This document shows positions 44,673 to 52,843 of a stretch of DNA of 64,000 nt, piece after piece (the first letter of the stretch is position 1; every line of letters begins with the position of its first letter). The DNA lies in the NCBI RefSeq assembly GCF_934371575.1, contig NZ_CAKRNY010000002.1:76572-140571 (forward strand), read 5' to 3'. The stretch comes from an uncultured Blautia sp. Its GTDB lineage: Bacteria; Bacillota; Clostridia; Lachnospirales; Lachnospiraceae. Both the position numbers and the translations under genes were made by a program. Below the pieces are notes generated by a model. The model was not told the DNA's origin. It was given only the letters and a program-made list of their open reading frames with translations, and ran no database searches.

Positions 44673-46217
44673 TTATTCCAGAGGCTCGTCAATCAGAACA
44701 TCCTGTCTCCTGATCTTCTTTGTTGTGCTGCGGATAAATGGATTTTTCCGGATAACCAGTCCTGTAATGCGGCGATAGGTTGGCTGTTTTTTGTTATATT
44801 CATCCAGAAATGCCTGAAGCTGTGTCTGAATTGCCTCTGCATCCAATGCTTTTGCTTCCACAACAGCCTGCTCCGGATAAATGCGGGCAGTCAGGCCATT
44901 ATCCTCACCTGTTACGATTACTTCGCCTACCAGCGGATTCAGCGCCAGCTTATTCTCAAGCTCTTCCGGAGATATATTTTCACCGTTGGACAGAATGATC
45001 AGATTTTTCACTCGTCCATTGATAAACAGATAACCGTCTTCATCCATATATCCCTTGTCACCGGTGTGCAGCCAGCCATCCTTTAAAGTCTCTGCGGTCT
45101 CCTTTGGCATCTGATAGTATCCCTTCATAACGCTGCTGCCTTTTACCAGAATTTCACCATTTTCAAATCTGATTTCTGCATTCTCAAGTGGTTTTCCGAT
45201 AGAACCCTTTTTATGGTTTTCTGGTGTATTATTGCTGATAACAGGGGAGCATTCTGACATTCCATAGCCTTCCAGAACTTCAACGCCATATTCTGCCAAA
45301 CGGTCAATATAATACGGATCCAGATGTGCACCGCCTGTAAAAATAGTATGCAGTTTTCCACCGAATACATTTTCTGCCAGAATCTCCTTCGGGATTGACG
45401 GATCAGCAGCAGACAGCCTCTTATAAATCGTCTCGATCATCATTGGAACCATAAGCATAATATCCGGTTTGAAAATACTCATATTTCTTACCATATGGAG
45501 CAGGGAATCATTGATGCAAAGAGTTGCACCCAGGGAAAATCCCTTCAGCCAGTCCATAACAAGACAGAATGCATGATGGATTGGAAGCACACTGAGCATG
45601 GCAGTTCCCGGTTCTGCCGTAATCTTTACTGCCTCAACGTTGGAAGCCAGATTGTTCTGTGTCAGCATAACACCTTTGCTCTTTCCTGTTGTTCCGGAAG
45701 TGAAGATAATAGTCGCAACACTCTCTGCATCCGGGCAGGCAGAATCTGCCGATGCACTCTTTCCTGCATTTCGAAGCTCATCAATACCATATACCTTTGC
45801 CGGCGCATCTTCTACCTCTTCCTGAAGCATCCATATCTTCTGAAGTTTCGGGCAGTTCGCAAGAAATGCTTCCAAATATGGTCTGTGTTTCGGACTTAAG
45901 AAAAGTGCGGCAGAATCGGAACGATTGAGCAGGTCAATCAAATCCTCACAGGGAAGTGCTGCATCCAACGGTACTGCTGTGGTACATCCGGTAATGATTC
46001 CCAGATAGCTTTCCATCCATTCTACAGAACTTGTTCCGATCAGTGCAATGTGTTTTCCCTCAAAGCCTTCCGCAAGAAGACCTTTTCTGGTGGAAACTGC
46101 ATTTTCCATCAGCTCCAGGTAGCTTCTTTCCATAATTTCCTTTTTATTAAGCCATCTGACCGCTTTTACTTCACCAAATTTGCATACACTTTCTTCTAAT
46201 ATATTTCTGATCAGCAT
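44673..46217 (-). CDS. Acyl-AMP/CoA ligase of the ANL superfamily
   Basis: A 514-residue AMP-forming ligase. The P-loop is 'TIIFTSGTTGKSKGVMLTQ' (about 178-196), 'EGYGMSECSPVISNN' binds the adenylate, 'WLHTGDKGYMDEDGYLFINGR' is the hinge, and the catalytic Lys is in 'TTKKIRRQDVL' near the end. The ATG at 46217 (GGGGGA ahead) is chosen over the ORF start at 46250. It is last in an operon with a carrier protein and a condensation-domain protein, so it probably loads an acyl group onto that carrier rather than CoA. Confidence 0.88.
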   Translation of the reverse strand: MLIRNILEESVCKFGEVKAVRWLNKKEIMERSYLELMENAVSTRKGLLAEGFEGKHIALIGTSSVEWMESYLGIITGCTTAVPLDAALPCEDLIDLLNRSDSAALFLSPKHRPYLEAFLANCPKLQKIWMLQEEVEDAPAKVYGIDELRNAGKSASADSACPDAESVATIIFTSGTTGKSKGVMLTQNNLASNVEAVKITAEPGTAMLSVLPIHHAFCLVMDWLKGFSLGATLCINDSLLHMVRNMSIFKPDIMLMVPMMIETIYKRLSAADPSIPKEILAENVFGGKLHTIFTGGAHLDPYYIDRLAEYGVEVLEGYGMSECSPVISNNTPENHKKGSIGKPLENAEIRFENGEILVKGSSVMKGYYQMPKETAETLKDGWLHTGDKGYMDEDGYLFINGRVKNLIILSNGENISPEELENKLALNPLVGEVIVTGEDNGLTARIYPEQAVVEAKALDAEAIQTQLQAFLDEYNKKQPTYRRITGLVIRKNPFIRSTTKKIRRQDVLIDEPLE

Positions 46218-46268
46218 ATCTGTTCCCCCATTATTTTTTGAACCGTTCAATTTATAAGTTATAAAAGA

Positions 46269-46499
46269 TTACCGAAGCTCATCCAGCAGATTAAGGGCTT
46301 CGCCAAGAGTTGTGATCTTCAACACTTCGCCCTCGTCAAGTTCAATATCAAAAGTATCCTCAAGCTCACCTAAAAAAGACATAAAATCCAGAGAACTGAA
46401 ACCCAGATCCTCGCGAAATCTCATTTCATTTTTCATTTCTTCCGGTGCTACCTTACTATACTGTGCTACAATATTTTTAAATTCCATTTCCTGATTCAT
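46269..46499 (-). CDS. Dedicated acyl carrier protein
   Basis: A 76-residue carrier protein, different from the housekeeping AcpP. 'FREDLGFSSLDFMSFLGELE' holds the phosphopantetheine Ser (about residue 36) in the D-L-G-F-S-S-L-D context. It is acidic and four-helical. AGGAGG precedes the ATG. It lies 26 bases after the condensation-domain gene and 51 before the ligase gene, and presumably carries the activated acyl group between the two. Confidence 0.92.
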   Translation of the reverse strand: MNQEMEFKNIVAQYSKVAPEEMKNEMRFREDLGFSSLDFMSFLGELEDTFDIELDEGEVLKITTLGEALNLLDELR

Positions 46500-46525
46500 T
46501 GCGATTCCTCCTGCTATTGATTTTG

Positions 46526-47914
46526 TTAAACCAGTTCCATAATTTCGCCGATGCTCATATCTGGCTCTGCAATTCCTTTAAAAAGGATACGCATCATATA
46601 ATAGTAGAGCAGTTCCATGTCATGCTCCTCCAGATGAGCAGTCTGGTAATGATAGGAGAAGTTCATGCCGCCATCTTCCGTATGGGATACGGTCAGATAC
46701 ATCTTCTTAGTGGCTGCACCATTTGCAAACCATTTTGCATGCTGACGGATGGTTCCAAGCATTTCATTCTCCACCTTCACAGGCATTGGCTGATAAGTCA
46801 GATAACAGCTCTCATAACCGGTATGCTCCGGTGTATTGTATCTTTTTCGCATCTCATCCATAATAAGTGCCGGATCGTAGTTGCTGTGCATGTAAATACG
46901 ATTCTGCATATTCTGAATCTCATAAGCTGCAGAAAGGAAATCTGTCTCCGGTGCGATCACGGTTCTGCATGGGAACATGATGGTTCTGCTTCCTCCGGAA
47001 GTCCACTCATCATGAGTAGAACGTCTGGATATAAAGTTCTGGATAGTGATATCTTCCTGTCCGTTATTTACCTTTGACAGGTAAGTACGGATACCAAGCA
47101 GAAGAAGGTTTGTCATAGAGAGCTGATGATTCATGCAGAAATCAATCAGATTCTGTGTTGGTCCCGGCTCAAGATAATAATCCTTAACTGCCACAAACAG
47201 ATTCTTCATTTCAATATCAGAAGAACGAAGTTTTGGATTTCCATGACGTTTTCTTGCATTCTCAAGTACGGAAGGACCCTGAATATCTGAATACAGAGGC
47301 TCGCCCAACGCATCCAGCTGGTCATCCCAGAATTTCTTATCTTTTGCAAAACGTTTCTCATTGCCAGCCTTCGCCAGATCTTTTTTCAGGACTGTCTCAA
47401 AATCTGCCAGTTCCTGCGGATGGGCGGTTCCATATTTATAATAGGTATATAACTGAAACAGATCACCAATCATCACTACCAAACCGCAGGAATCAATCAG
47501 TCTGTGATCCATATGTACAAAGAAACCATTATATCCTTCCGGCAGCTTCAACATAGTAAACTGGCACATGGGAATATCATCACCGTCAAAGGTTTCGTAT
47601 GCCCATTGCTGCATCAGCTCATCTGCTTTTGCAAGGCTTCCCATTCCTGACAGATCCTTTAATCCAATATCCCTTGGATCCTGCTTTACAAGGTACTGTT
47701 TTACATTTCCGTCTTTATCAGGCTTTGTAAAACGGACTCTGGTGCATCCGGAACGTTCTGTTTCCATCTGAATGCATTTTTTTAATAATCCAAAATCCAG
47801 TTCAGCCTGTACAGATGCCACAACACTGACACCGGATACCTGCTGTGTACCATAATCCATGATCCAGTTGTGATGCATTTTCTGCGCTGCTGTTAAAGGA
47901 TAATAGTTTGTCAT
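46526..47914 (-). CDS. Stand-alone condensation-domain-like acyltransferase
   Basis: A 462-residue protein of the NRPS condensation / wax-ester-synthase fold. 'YYPLTAAQKMHHNWIM' is the opening of C domains. 'VHMDHRLIDSCGLVVMI' (about 132-148) matches the HHxxxDG motif with the second His and the Asp kept and the first His replaced by Asp. Later 'TYQPMPVKVENEM' and 'FSYHYQTAHLEEHD' resemble the C-domain C-lobe. No adenylation or carrier domain is fused. It is first in an operon with a carrier protein and ligase. It would transfer the carrier-bound acyl group to an amine or alcohol. The product is unknown. Confidence 0.75.
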   Translation of the reverse strand: MTNYYPLTAAQKMHHNWIMDYGTQQVSGVSVVASVQAELDFGLLKKCIQMETERSGCTRVRFTKPDKDGNVKQYLVKQDPRDIGLKDLSGMGSLAKADELMQQWAYETFDGDDIPMCQFTMLKLPEGYNGFFVHMDHRLIDSCGLVVMIGDLFQLYTYYKYGTAHPQELADFETVLKKDLAKAGNEKRFAKDKKFWDDQLDALGEPLYSDIQGPSVLENARKRHGNPKLRSSDIEMKNLFVAVKDYYLEPGPTQNLIDFCMNHQLSMTNLLLLGIRTYLSKVNNGQEDITIQNFISRRSTHDEWTSGGSRTIMFPCRTVIAPETDFLSAAYEIQNMQNRIYMHSNYDPALIMDEMRKRYNTPEHTGYESCYLTYQPMPVKVENEMLGTIRQHAKWFANGAATKKMYLTVSHTEDGGMNFSYHYQTAHLEEHDMELLYYYMMRILFKGIAEPDMSIGEIMELV

Positions 47915-48022
47915 ACTTTATTTAACCTCCATCTCCCGGTTTCTTTTCTCGGGACAAAAATAGCATAGATTTTCTTAAAATACCAGTACCCTCAGAACTT
48001 AATGAACACTTTACACAAAATT

Positions 48023-48072
48023 GACCGGGACTTATCAGACACATAACAAAACGTATCTGATAAATCCCGGTC
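48023..48072 (-). terminator. Terminator-like palindrome after the hydrolase gene
   Basis: GACCGGGA (48023-48030) pairs with TCCCGGTC (48065-48072) and an inner ATCAGA/TCTGAT continues the stem. The T-tract on the minus strand is weak (AATTTTGTG). It lies ten bases past the hydrolase stop and upstream of the condensation-domain gene. Confidence 0.75.
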
Positions 48073-48081
48073 AGGATTGTT

Positions 48082-49053
48082 TCATAAATCATATTTCTCA
48101 AAAAACTCCATCATCGTACGCTGATATAGATCCGGATCTGCGTAAGCACTGCACAGATGCCTTGCCCCTGATACAATGACCAGTTCCTTGGGTGCCTTGC
48201 ATAGCATATAGTTCTGGAATGAATTGTTCGGGTACACATAAGTATCCTTCTCTCCATGAAAGAAAAGAACAGGTTTTGTATTACTTTTCATGGCTTCTGT
48301 AGTATCTGCATCCTTCATATGAAAGCCTGCCATAAAGTGACACAGCCAGTCCATTTCCTTCAAAAGCAGAGGGATATAACGCAAATGGAACCAATTGTCA
48401 GCCATATCCCGCATCTGCCTTTCCATAGACTGAAATCCACAGTCTGCAATCAGCCCCTTCACCTCTGACGGAAGCCGGTTTCCGGATGCCATCAGTACAG
48501 CGGATGCCCCCATAGACTGTCCGTACAGATAAATGGGAAGCTTCTCTTTATTTCTTTCAGACACATAAATTGCCCAGCGCTGCACATCCCATTTTTCCTT
48601 AGCTCCAAAGGTGATATATTCTCCTTCACTTTCTCCGCAGCAGCGATGTTCCATAAAAAGAAGATTGCACTGATGCTCATGGAGATATTTGGCCATAAAG
48701 GAAAGTGAACCAAATCTGCTGCCCCGATAGCCATGACTTAGTATGACATATCTTTTTGCATGCTCTGCAGGCAGATAGAATCCATGGAGTTTTAGTCCGT
48801 CTACACTCTGAATATAGCAGTCCTGCATCTTCTGTGCCTCGCACCAAGCCCTGCTCTCATCATATTCCTTTGCATATCCGTTTCTGGGATGATTATCCCG
48901 GATATGGGATAATTCAAACCATTTCTTTCTTTCCTTTTTTCTTTCCCCTCTTTTGCAACGGACCACCATGTTAAAAAAGCGCCAGCCAATCTCCATAATT
49001 CCTGAGAAAAAAAGCAATCCTACTGCCAACAACTTACAAAATTTTTTCTTCAT
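48082..49053 (-). CDS. Alpha/beta hydrolase, membrane-anchored
   Basis: A 323-residue serine hydrolase. An N-terminal hydrophobic segment (about 6-30) and a basic stretch suggest an anchor. The core has 'VILSHGYRGSRFGSLSFMAKY' (oxyanion region), nucleophile Ser in 'YGQSMGASAV' (about 178), Asp in 'FFHGEKDTYVYP' (about 271) and His in 'SGARHLCSAY' (about 299). AAGGAG precedes the ATG. It may act with the downstream acyl cassette, for example as an esterase or amidase, but a terminator lies between, so this is only a neighbourhood hint. Confidence 0.88.
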   Translation of the reverse strand: MKKKFCKLLAVGLLFFSGIMEIGWRFFNMVVRCKRGERKKERKKWFELSHIRDNHPRNGYAKEYDESRAWCEAQKMQDCYIQSVDGLKLHGFYLPAEHAKRYVILSHGYRGSRFGSLSFMAKYLHEHQCNLLFMEHRCCGESEGEYITFGAKEKWDVQRWAIYVSERNKEKLPIYLYGQSMGASAVLMASGNRLPSEVKGLIADCGFQSMERQMRDMADNWFHLRYIPLLLKEMDWLCHFMAGFHMKDADTTEAMKSNTKPVLFFHGEKDTYVYPNNSFQNYMLCKAPKELVIVSGARHLCSAYADPDLYQRTMMEFFEKYDL

Positions 49054-49137
49054 TTGAATTTCTCCTTGGGATTGATTATCACTGTGGATAACAGCAATAC
49101 GTTCCGATTCAGATTATAAGCAGTATTGCTTAGGATA

Positions 49138-49531
49138 TCAACTATTTGCTTCTATATCTTCAATAAGATTTTTCTTTAATGCCACAATCGTATCTCGATT
49201 CTTTTTCAAAAGCTCTAACTGCCTATATGCTTTTTCTCTTAATATTTTTAACCTTTCAATTTTAGGCACTTCCTGTCTTATCAAATCTGCATTTGTATCT
49301 TCCAGATTAATAAGCACAACCAATTCTTCTGCTGAAGCAAAATCTCTTTTACCGCGTCTGTATGGATACGATACCGATTGCATCCGTTACTTTTATCCAT
49401 TGCTGCGGTGTCAACGTAAAAGCATTATCACCAAATTCTGCTTTAAACCTATCGAATTCGATAGGTTTAAAATTGGGGTTGTGAATTTGTTCCCACAAAC
49501 CCAAAAATGAAATCGTAGAATGATTACGCAT
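49138..49531 (-). pseudogene. Degraded KilA-N domain gene
   Basis: Two minus-strand frames make up one broken gene. The first (49349-49531) encodes 'NHSTISFLGLWEQIHNPNF' and 'AFTLTPQQWIKVTDAIGI', the heart of a phage-type KilA-N DNA-binding domain. The homologous 'N-W' codons just upstream follow an in-frame stop, so the 5' end is gone. The second (49138-49383), in another frame, encodes 'RGKRDFASAEELVVLINLED', which I recognise as the C-terminus of the same protein family. The middle third is deleted and the frame is shifted at about 49370. A relic of phage or mobile DNA. Confidence 0.65.
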
Positions 49532-49722
49532 CCAGTTTGCCTATTGACACTATTTTCACACTAAATAGCTATTTCGGTGTTATACCTATATCCTTTACAA
49601 ATATCTTATCTACTTATGCTGTGCTGAAAGGTTGTGATTAAAGCCACATTCTAATTGAATTTGAATGTGGCTTGATTTATAATTTGCCGCCAATTATAAT
49701 GTTCGGATTTTTCTTTCTCCTC

Positions 49723-49812
49723 TCAATTATATGTTATTGTAAAGTAGAGAACAAGCCATTTTCCGTCTACCCCTTCCAAAGTATTATCTGCCTTTAATTG
49801 TTCTGTGACTGG
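49723..49812 (-). pseudogene. TnpV-like C-terminal remnant, copy 1
   Basis: The minus strand encodes 'PVTEQLKADNTLEGVDGKW' before running to a stop, which resembles the C-terminal 'VTEQLKA-N-ME-WV' region of TnpV, a small protein carried by transposons of gut Firmicutes. The DNA is similar to 51290-51457 on the other side of guaA (shared stretches around AGTAGAG-n2-CAAG-n-CATTTTC and CCTTTAATT-n-TTCTG). It is too short and too divergent to be functional. The family assignment is from memory of the motif and is uncertain. Confidence 0.4.
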
Positions 49813-49874
49813 CACAGGCTTTTAGCGACGCTGTGGTTGAAATATTCCAAGACCGACTCAAACCAGATAAATAA
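49809..49874 (+). pseudogene. Short C-terminal coding remnant before a terminator
   Basis: The plus strand reads 'LAQAFSDAVVEIFQDRLKPDK' minus its last residue break: 'AFSDAVVEIFQDRLKPDK' then stop, preceded immediately by a stop. It has the composition of a real protein end and is followed after 10 bases by a strong terminator hairpin in the same direction. Probably the last exon-like scrap of a deleted plus-strand gene. The family is not recognised. Confidence 0.35.
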
Positions 49875-49884
49875 AGATGACAAA

Positions 49885-49922
49885 AAGCTCTTAGCTATGA
49901 GTTTACCCATAGCTAAGAGCTT
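49885..49922 (+). terminator. Perfect 15-bp terminator hairpin
   Basis: AAGCTCTTAGCTATG (49885-49899) and CATAGCTAAGAGCTT (49908-49922) form a perfect 15-bp stem with an 8-base loop, followed by TCGTTTAT. It probably terminated the lost plus-strand gene. The next 190 bases up to the guaA stop at 50114 hold an open but unrecognised plus-strand frame and nothing I can call. Confidence 0.7.
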
Positions 49923-50113
49923 CGTTTATAATATGGATTCGTTCAGAGCCAAGCGGAGTTTGGACAGTATATGCGATGAATGTTTACATTCAAGAGCATA
50001 TATTGGCAAAATTCCATTTGGCGGATACGCCACAACTCGGAACGCCTTGTTGCTGGGACGCCTATCAATCACTCTCTAACCCTAAAACAACCAGATTACA
50101 AGAATATTTCAAT

Positions 50114-51103
50114 TTATTCGAATTCCACAGTTCCGGTGGGCTTCGGTGTGAAATCATAAAGTACACGGTTGATTCCGGCAACTTCGTGTGTAATACGGTC
50201 TGTAATATGAACCATCAGCTCATGTGGAATCTCCGCAACCGTTGCTGTCATAACGTCAGTTGTGCATACTGCACGAACAATACAGCACCACTCGAAAGCA
50301 CGTTTTCCATCTTTGATTCCAGTAGATCTGAAGTCCGGAACAACTGTGAAATACTGCCAGATTTTTCCTTCAAGTCCGTTCTTCTCAAATTCTTCACGAA
50401 GAATTGCATCAGACTCACGCACTGCCTCCAGACGATCACGGGTGATAGCTCCTGGACAACGAACACCAAGTCCCGGTCCCGGGAATGGCTGACGATAAAC
50501 CATACCATGCGGCAGGCCAAGCTCATCACCAACAACACGAACCTCATCCTTAAAAAGGATTCTGACTGGCTCTACAAGTTCAAAATCCATATCTTCTGGA
50601 AGTCCACCGGCATTGTGGTGTGCTTTAATACCTTCTTCTGACTCAAGGATGTCCGGCCAGATGGTACCCTGTGCCAGGAATTCAATTCCTTCAAGCTTTC
50701 TTGCTTCTTCAGCAAAAACTTCGATGAATTCCCCACCGATAATTTTTCTCTTTGTTTCAGGATCTTCTACTCCTGCCAGCTTGTCAAGGAAACGATCTGT
50801 GGCATCCACGTAAACAAGATTTGCATTCATCTGATTGCGGAACACCTCAACTACCTGCTCTGGCTCGCCCTTACGAAGCAGACCATGATTCACATGAACA
50901 CATACCAACTGCTGACCAATTGCTTTGATCAGAAGTGCTGCAACAACAGATGAATCTACTCCACCTGAGAGAGCAAGAAGAACCTTCTTATCTCCTACCT
51001 GTTCTTTGATCAATTTAACCTGCTCTTCGATAAATGCCTGTGCAAGTTCTGGTGTTGTAATTCTTTCCATATCAGCTGGGCGTCTGATTTCAGTAACGTT
51101 CAT
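50114..51103 (-). CDS. guaA: GMP synthase, ATP-pyrophosphatase part only
   Basis: Converts XMP to GMP. 329 residues comprising the ATP-PPase domain ('VLLALSGGVDSSVVAALL', PP-loop near residue 44) and the dimerisation domain ('PFPGPGLGVRCPGAITRDRL', 'YDFTPKPTGTVEFE' at the end). The usual N-terminal glutamine amidotransferase domain (about 190 residues with a Cys-His-Glu triad) is absent, and none is encoded upstream in this window. AGGAGG lies before the ATG at 51103; the ATG at 51124 would put that site inside the gene. It either uses free ammonia or pairs with a separate glutaminase subunit, as in archaea. A strong promoter lies upstream. Confidence 0.9.
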   Translation of the reverse strand: MNVTEIRRPADMERITTPELAQAFIEEQVKLIKEQVGDKKVLLALSGGVDSSVVAALLIKAIGQQLVCVHVNHGLLRKGEPEQVVEVFRNQMNANLVYVDATDRFLDKLAGVEDPETKRKIIGGEFIEVFAEEARKLEGIEFLAQGTIWPDILESEEGIKAHHNAGGLPEDMDFELVEPVRILFKDEVRVVGDELGLPHGMVYRQPFPGPGLGVRCPGAITRDRLEAVRESDAILREEFEKNGLEGKIWQYFTVVPDFRSTGIKDGKRAFEWCCIVRAVCTTDVMTATVAEIPHELMVHITDRITHEVAGINRVLYDFTPKPTGTVEFE

Positions 51104-51159
51104 TGGAAATTCCTCCTCATCCATTTAAGTATTTTCCAGTGCCAAATTGCTGTCACTTA

Positions 51160-51188
51160 ATTATAAATGACAGGGAAATATTTGACAA
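51160..51188 (-). promoter_or_regulatory. guaA promoter
   Basis: TTGTCA (51183-51188) and a perfect TATAAT (51160-51165) on the minus strand have a 17-base spacer, about 55 bases before the ATG. No purine riboswitch was recognised in the leader. Confidence 0.75.
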
Positions 51189-51339
51189 CCTTTATTTAAT
51201 TTCATAACTTGCACAGCACCATAACGAATAATCTCTTTCATAAAAGAAGAATACTCTTTCTTATCAATTATACATCAGCAAGTATTATTATAAGTAGAGC
51301 GCAAGTCATTTTCTGATCTGCCCTCTGCCATATTGGTTT

Positions 51340-51457
51340 TTACCGATAAATTATCTCCTTATCCATCCTCTCCCCCGCACACGACTGTAAGTTACTCATT
51401 CTGCCTCCCATTTCCAATGCGTTATCTTCCTTTAATTATTCTGTTCTTGTCACTATA
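51340..51457 (-). pseudogene. TnpV-like C-terminal remnant, copy 2
   Basis: The minus strand encodes 'LKEDNALEMGGRMSNLQSC' and then 'MDKEIIYR' before stop, with an in-frame stop codon just before the first stretch. This resembles the C-terminal 'QM-WV-MNNI-N-A-EIVN-E-IY' region of TnpV proteins of Firmicutes transposons. Flanking DNA resembles copy 1 at 49723. Apart from this and the guaA promoter, 51104-51555 holds no gene. Confidence 0.4.
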
Positions 51458-51555
51458 CACTTTTGTATAGGAACCATGGTTCTATCTGGCTTTATATGTG
51501 TTCCACGGTCCAAAGTCCACAGACTGTACTGAACAGTGTTATCATGATTGTGTTA

Positions 51556-51798
51556 TCAATCAAAGATTCTTATAATATCCTGATATCGGTTAATCACGCG
51601 ATAAATCTCTACATACTCTTTTCCTATCTTGTAGATAATCACATAATCTTCCCATATCGCATATTTATAGTCCGTCCGAAAGCAGACTCGCTTTAAAAGC
51701 TCTGAACCCATTCCCGGAAACATTTGAAGGTTTTCAAATTTACCGTAAATTTCTTTTATGGTAATTGATTTTTTTAATCTACAATATATTTCCCGCAT
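51556..51798 (-). pseudogene. RelE/ParE-type toxin, N-terminally truncated
   Basis: An 80-residue frame whose C-terminal 55 residues fit the RelE/ParE toxin family: 'LQMFPGMGSELLKRVCFRTD' then 'YAIWEDYVIIYKIGKEYVEI' and 'YRVINRYQDIIRIF'. The N-terminal strand and first helix are missing in this frame; a plausible start ('MVEDANLEINIPK') lies upstream in another frame, suggesting a frameshift near 51785. No antitoxin gene is beside it. Most likely a decayed toxin gene. Confidence 0.55.
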
Positions 51799-51936
51799 TT
51801 TGGTATATTGATTTCCAGATTTGCATCTTCTACCATTCTTTCACTCTAAACCTATACCTGCACCACTGGTAACACAACACCCACAAACTTTAACTATTGT
51901 CCTAAAAGTACAATCTATTTTTCTGGAAAATAACGC

Positions 51937-51984
51937 AAAAGGATGCGCTGCGGTAACTTCTCCATTACCTTAGCACATCCTTTC
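51937..51984. terminator. Terminator after the DUF134-NifX gene
   Basis: AAAGGATG..GCT..GGTAA pairs with TTACC..AGC..CATCCTTT around a short loop, with T-rich flanks on the minus-strand side. It lies 30 bases past the stop at 52014. Confidence 0.8.
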
Positions 51985-52013
51985 GTATTATTTGTTATTT
52001 TTTGCTATTCTTC

Positions 52014-52787
52014 TTAATGACAGCTATGGTTTCCACATCCGTGCTCGCCACATGTATGTCCTTCCCCGTGGTTGTGCTCGTGATGAGAACATTTCACATC
52101 CGGATTATACTCAAGTGTTTCATTGATAAAAGCTTCTACTGCTTCATCTGCATCTCCGGAAACTCCTCCGAAAAGCTTGATGCCTGCTACCGCTAACGCT
52201 GTCTGTGCGCCGCCTCCGATTCCGCCACAAATCAAAACATCTGCATTCAATGCATTAAGAACTCCTGCCAATGCGCCATGTCCGCTTCCATTCGTATCTA
52301 CTACTTCTGAATGTACTACTTTTCCTTCCTCTACATCGTAAATCTTAAATGTCTCTGTGTGTCCAAAGTGCTGGAAAATCTGTCCATTTTCATATGTTAC
52401 TGCTATTCTCATGATACCTTCTCCTTTTTCTGCTGCATATTTTTTGTAAATTTCCTGTTTGTAACATCCTCCAAAGCTGCAGTTGCCGCTCTGACCATCA
52501 CAGATTCTGAAATCTCCGCCCTCAATTCTGAGTGGATGTCCGTCAATAAGTGCATCTGCTATTTTCTTCCTGGCAATCTCGTAAATTCGCTGAACCGTTG
52601 TTCTTGCAACTTGCATAGATTCTGCGCACTGCTCCTGACTATAACCTTTCTTGTCCAAAAGACGAATTGTCTCGTACTCATCCACCGTCAGAACAATGGA
52701 CGCTTTTTTCTCAGCATTATCTGCTGGAAGAAATTCTAAAATACTTGGGAAATGGCAGACTTTTCTGCATTTTACTGGTCTCGGCAT
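52014..52787 (-). CDS. DUF134 HTH protein fused to a NifX/NifB-type domain
   Basis: A 257-residue fusion. Residues 1-105 are a DUF134 (UPF0251) helix-turn-helix ('MPRPVKCRKVCHFP', 'YETIRLLDKKGYSQEQCAES', 'VARTTVQRIYEIARKK'). Residues about 125-235 are a dinitrogenase iron-molybdenum cofactor (NifX/NifB C-terminal) domain ('IAVTYENGQIFQHFGHTETF', 'VLICGGIGGGAQTALAVAG'). The end is a His/Cys-rich tail ('CSHHEHNHGEGHTCGEHGC'). It probably binds a metal or Fe-S cluster and DNA, a metal- or redox-responsive regulator. AAGGAG precedes the ATG. It is divergent from the Crp/Fnr gene across a palindrome array. Confidence 0.85.
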   Translation of the reverse strand: MPRPVKCRKVCHFPSILEFLPADNAEKKASIVLTVDEYETIRLLDKKGYSQEQCAESMQVARTTVQRIYEIARKKIADALIDGHPLRIEGGDFRICDGQSGNCSFGGCYKQEIYKKYAAEKGEGIMRIAVTYENGQIFQHFGHTETFKIYDVEEGKVVHSEVVDTNGSGHGALAGVLNALNADVLICGGIGGGAQTALAVAGIKLFGGVSGDADEAVEAFINETLEYNPDVKCSHHEHNHGEGHTCGEHGCGNHSCH

Positions 52788-52814
52788 AAACTGCTCCTTT
52801 CTCGCTTTTCTTAT

Positions 52815-52843
52815 ATAATAGTCCTATAAAAGGCATATGTCAA
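52815..52843 (-). promoter_or_regulatory. Promoter of the DUF134-NifX gene
   Basis: TTGACA (minus strand, 52838-52843), a 17-base spacer and TATTAT (52815-52820). The -35 coincides with a half-site of the palindrome array. Confidence 0.75.

Noticed and set aside
44673..47914. A complete non-ribosomal peptide synthetase
   Set aside because: There is no modular adenylation-carrier chain and no thioesterase; the three proteins are single-domain and small.
49798..50079. 93-residue plus-strand frame before guaA
   Set aside because: It runs through a terminator hairpin and overlaps gene remnants; no family likeness was found. Better read as debris.
51104..51160. Purine riboswitch before guaA
   Set aside because: The leader is only about 55 bases long, too short for the aptamer, and the conserved core was not seen.
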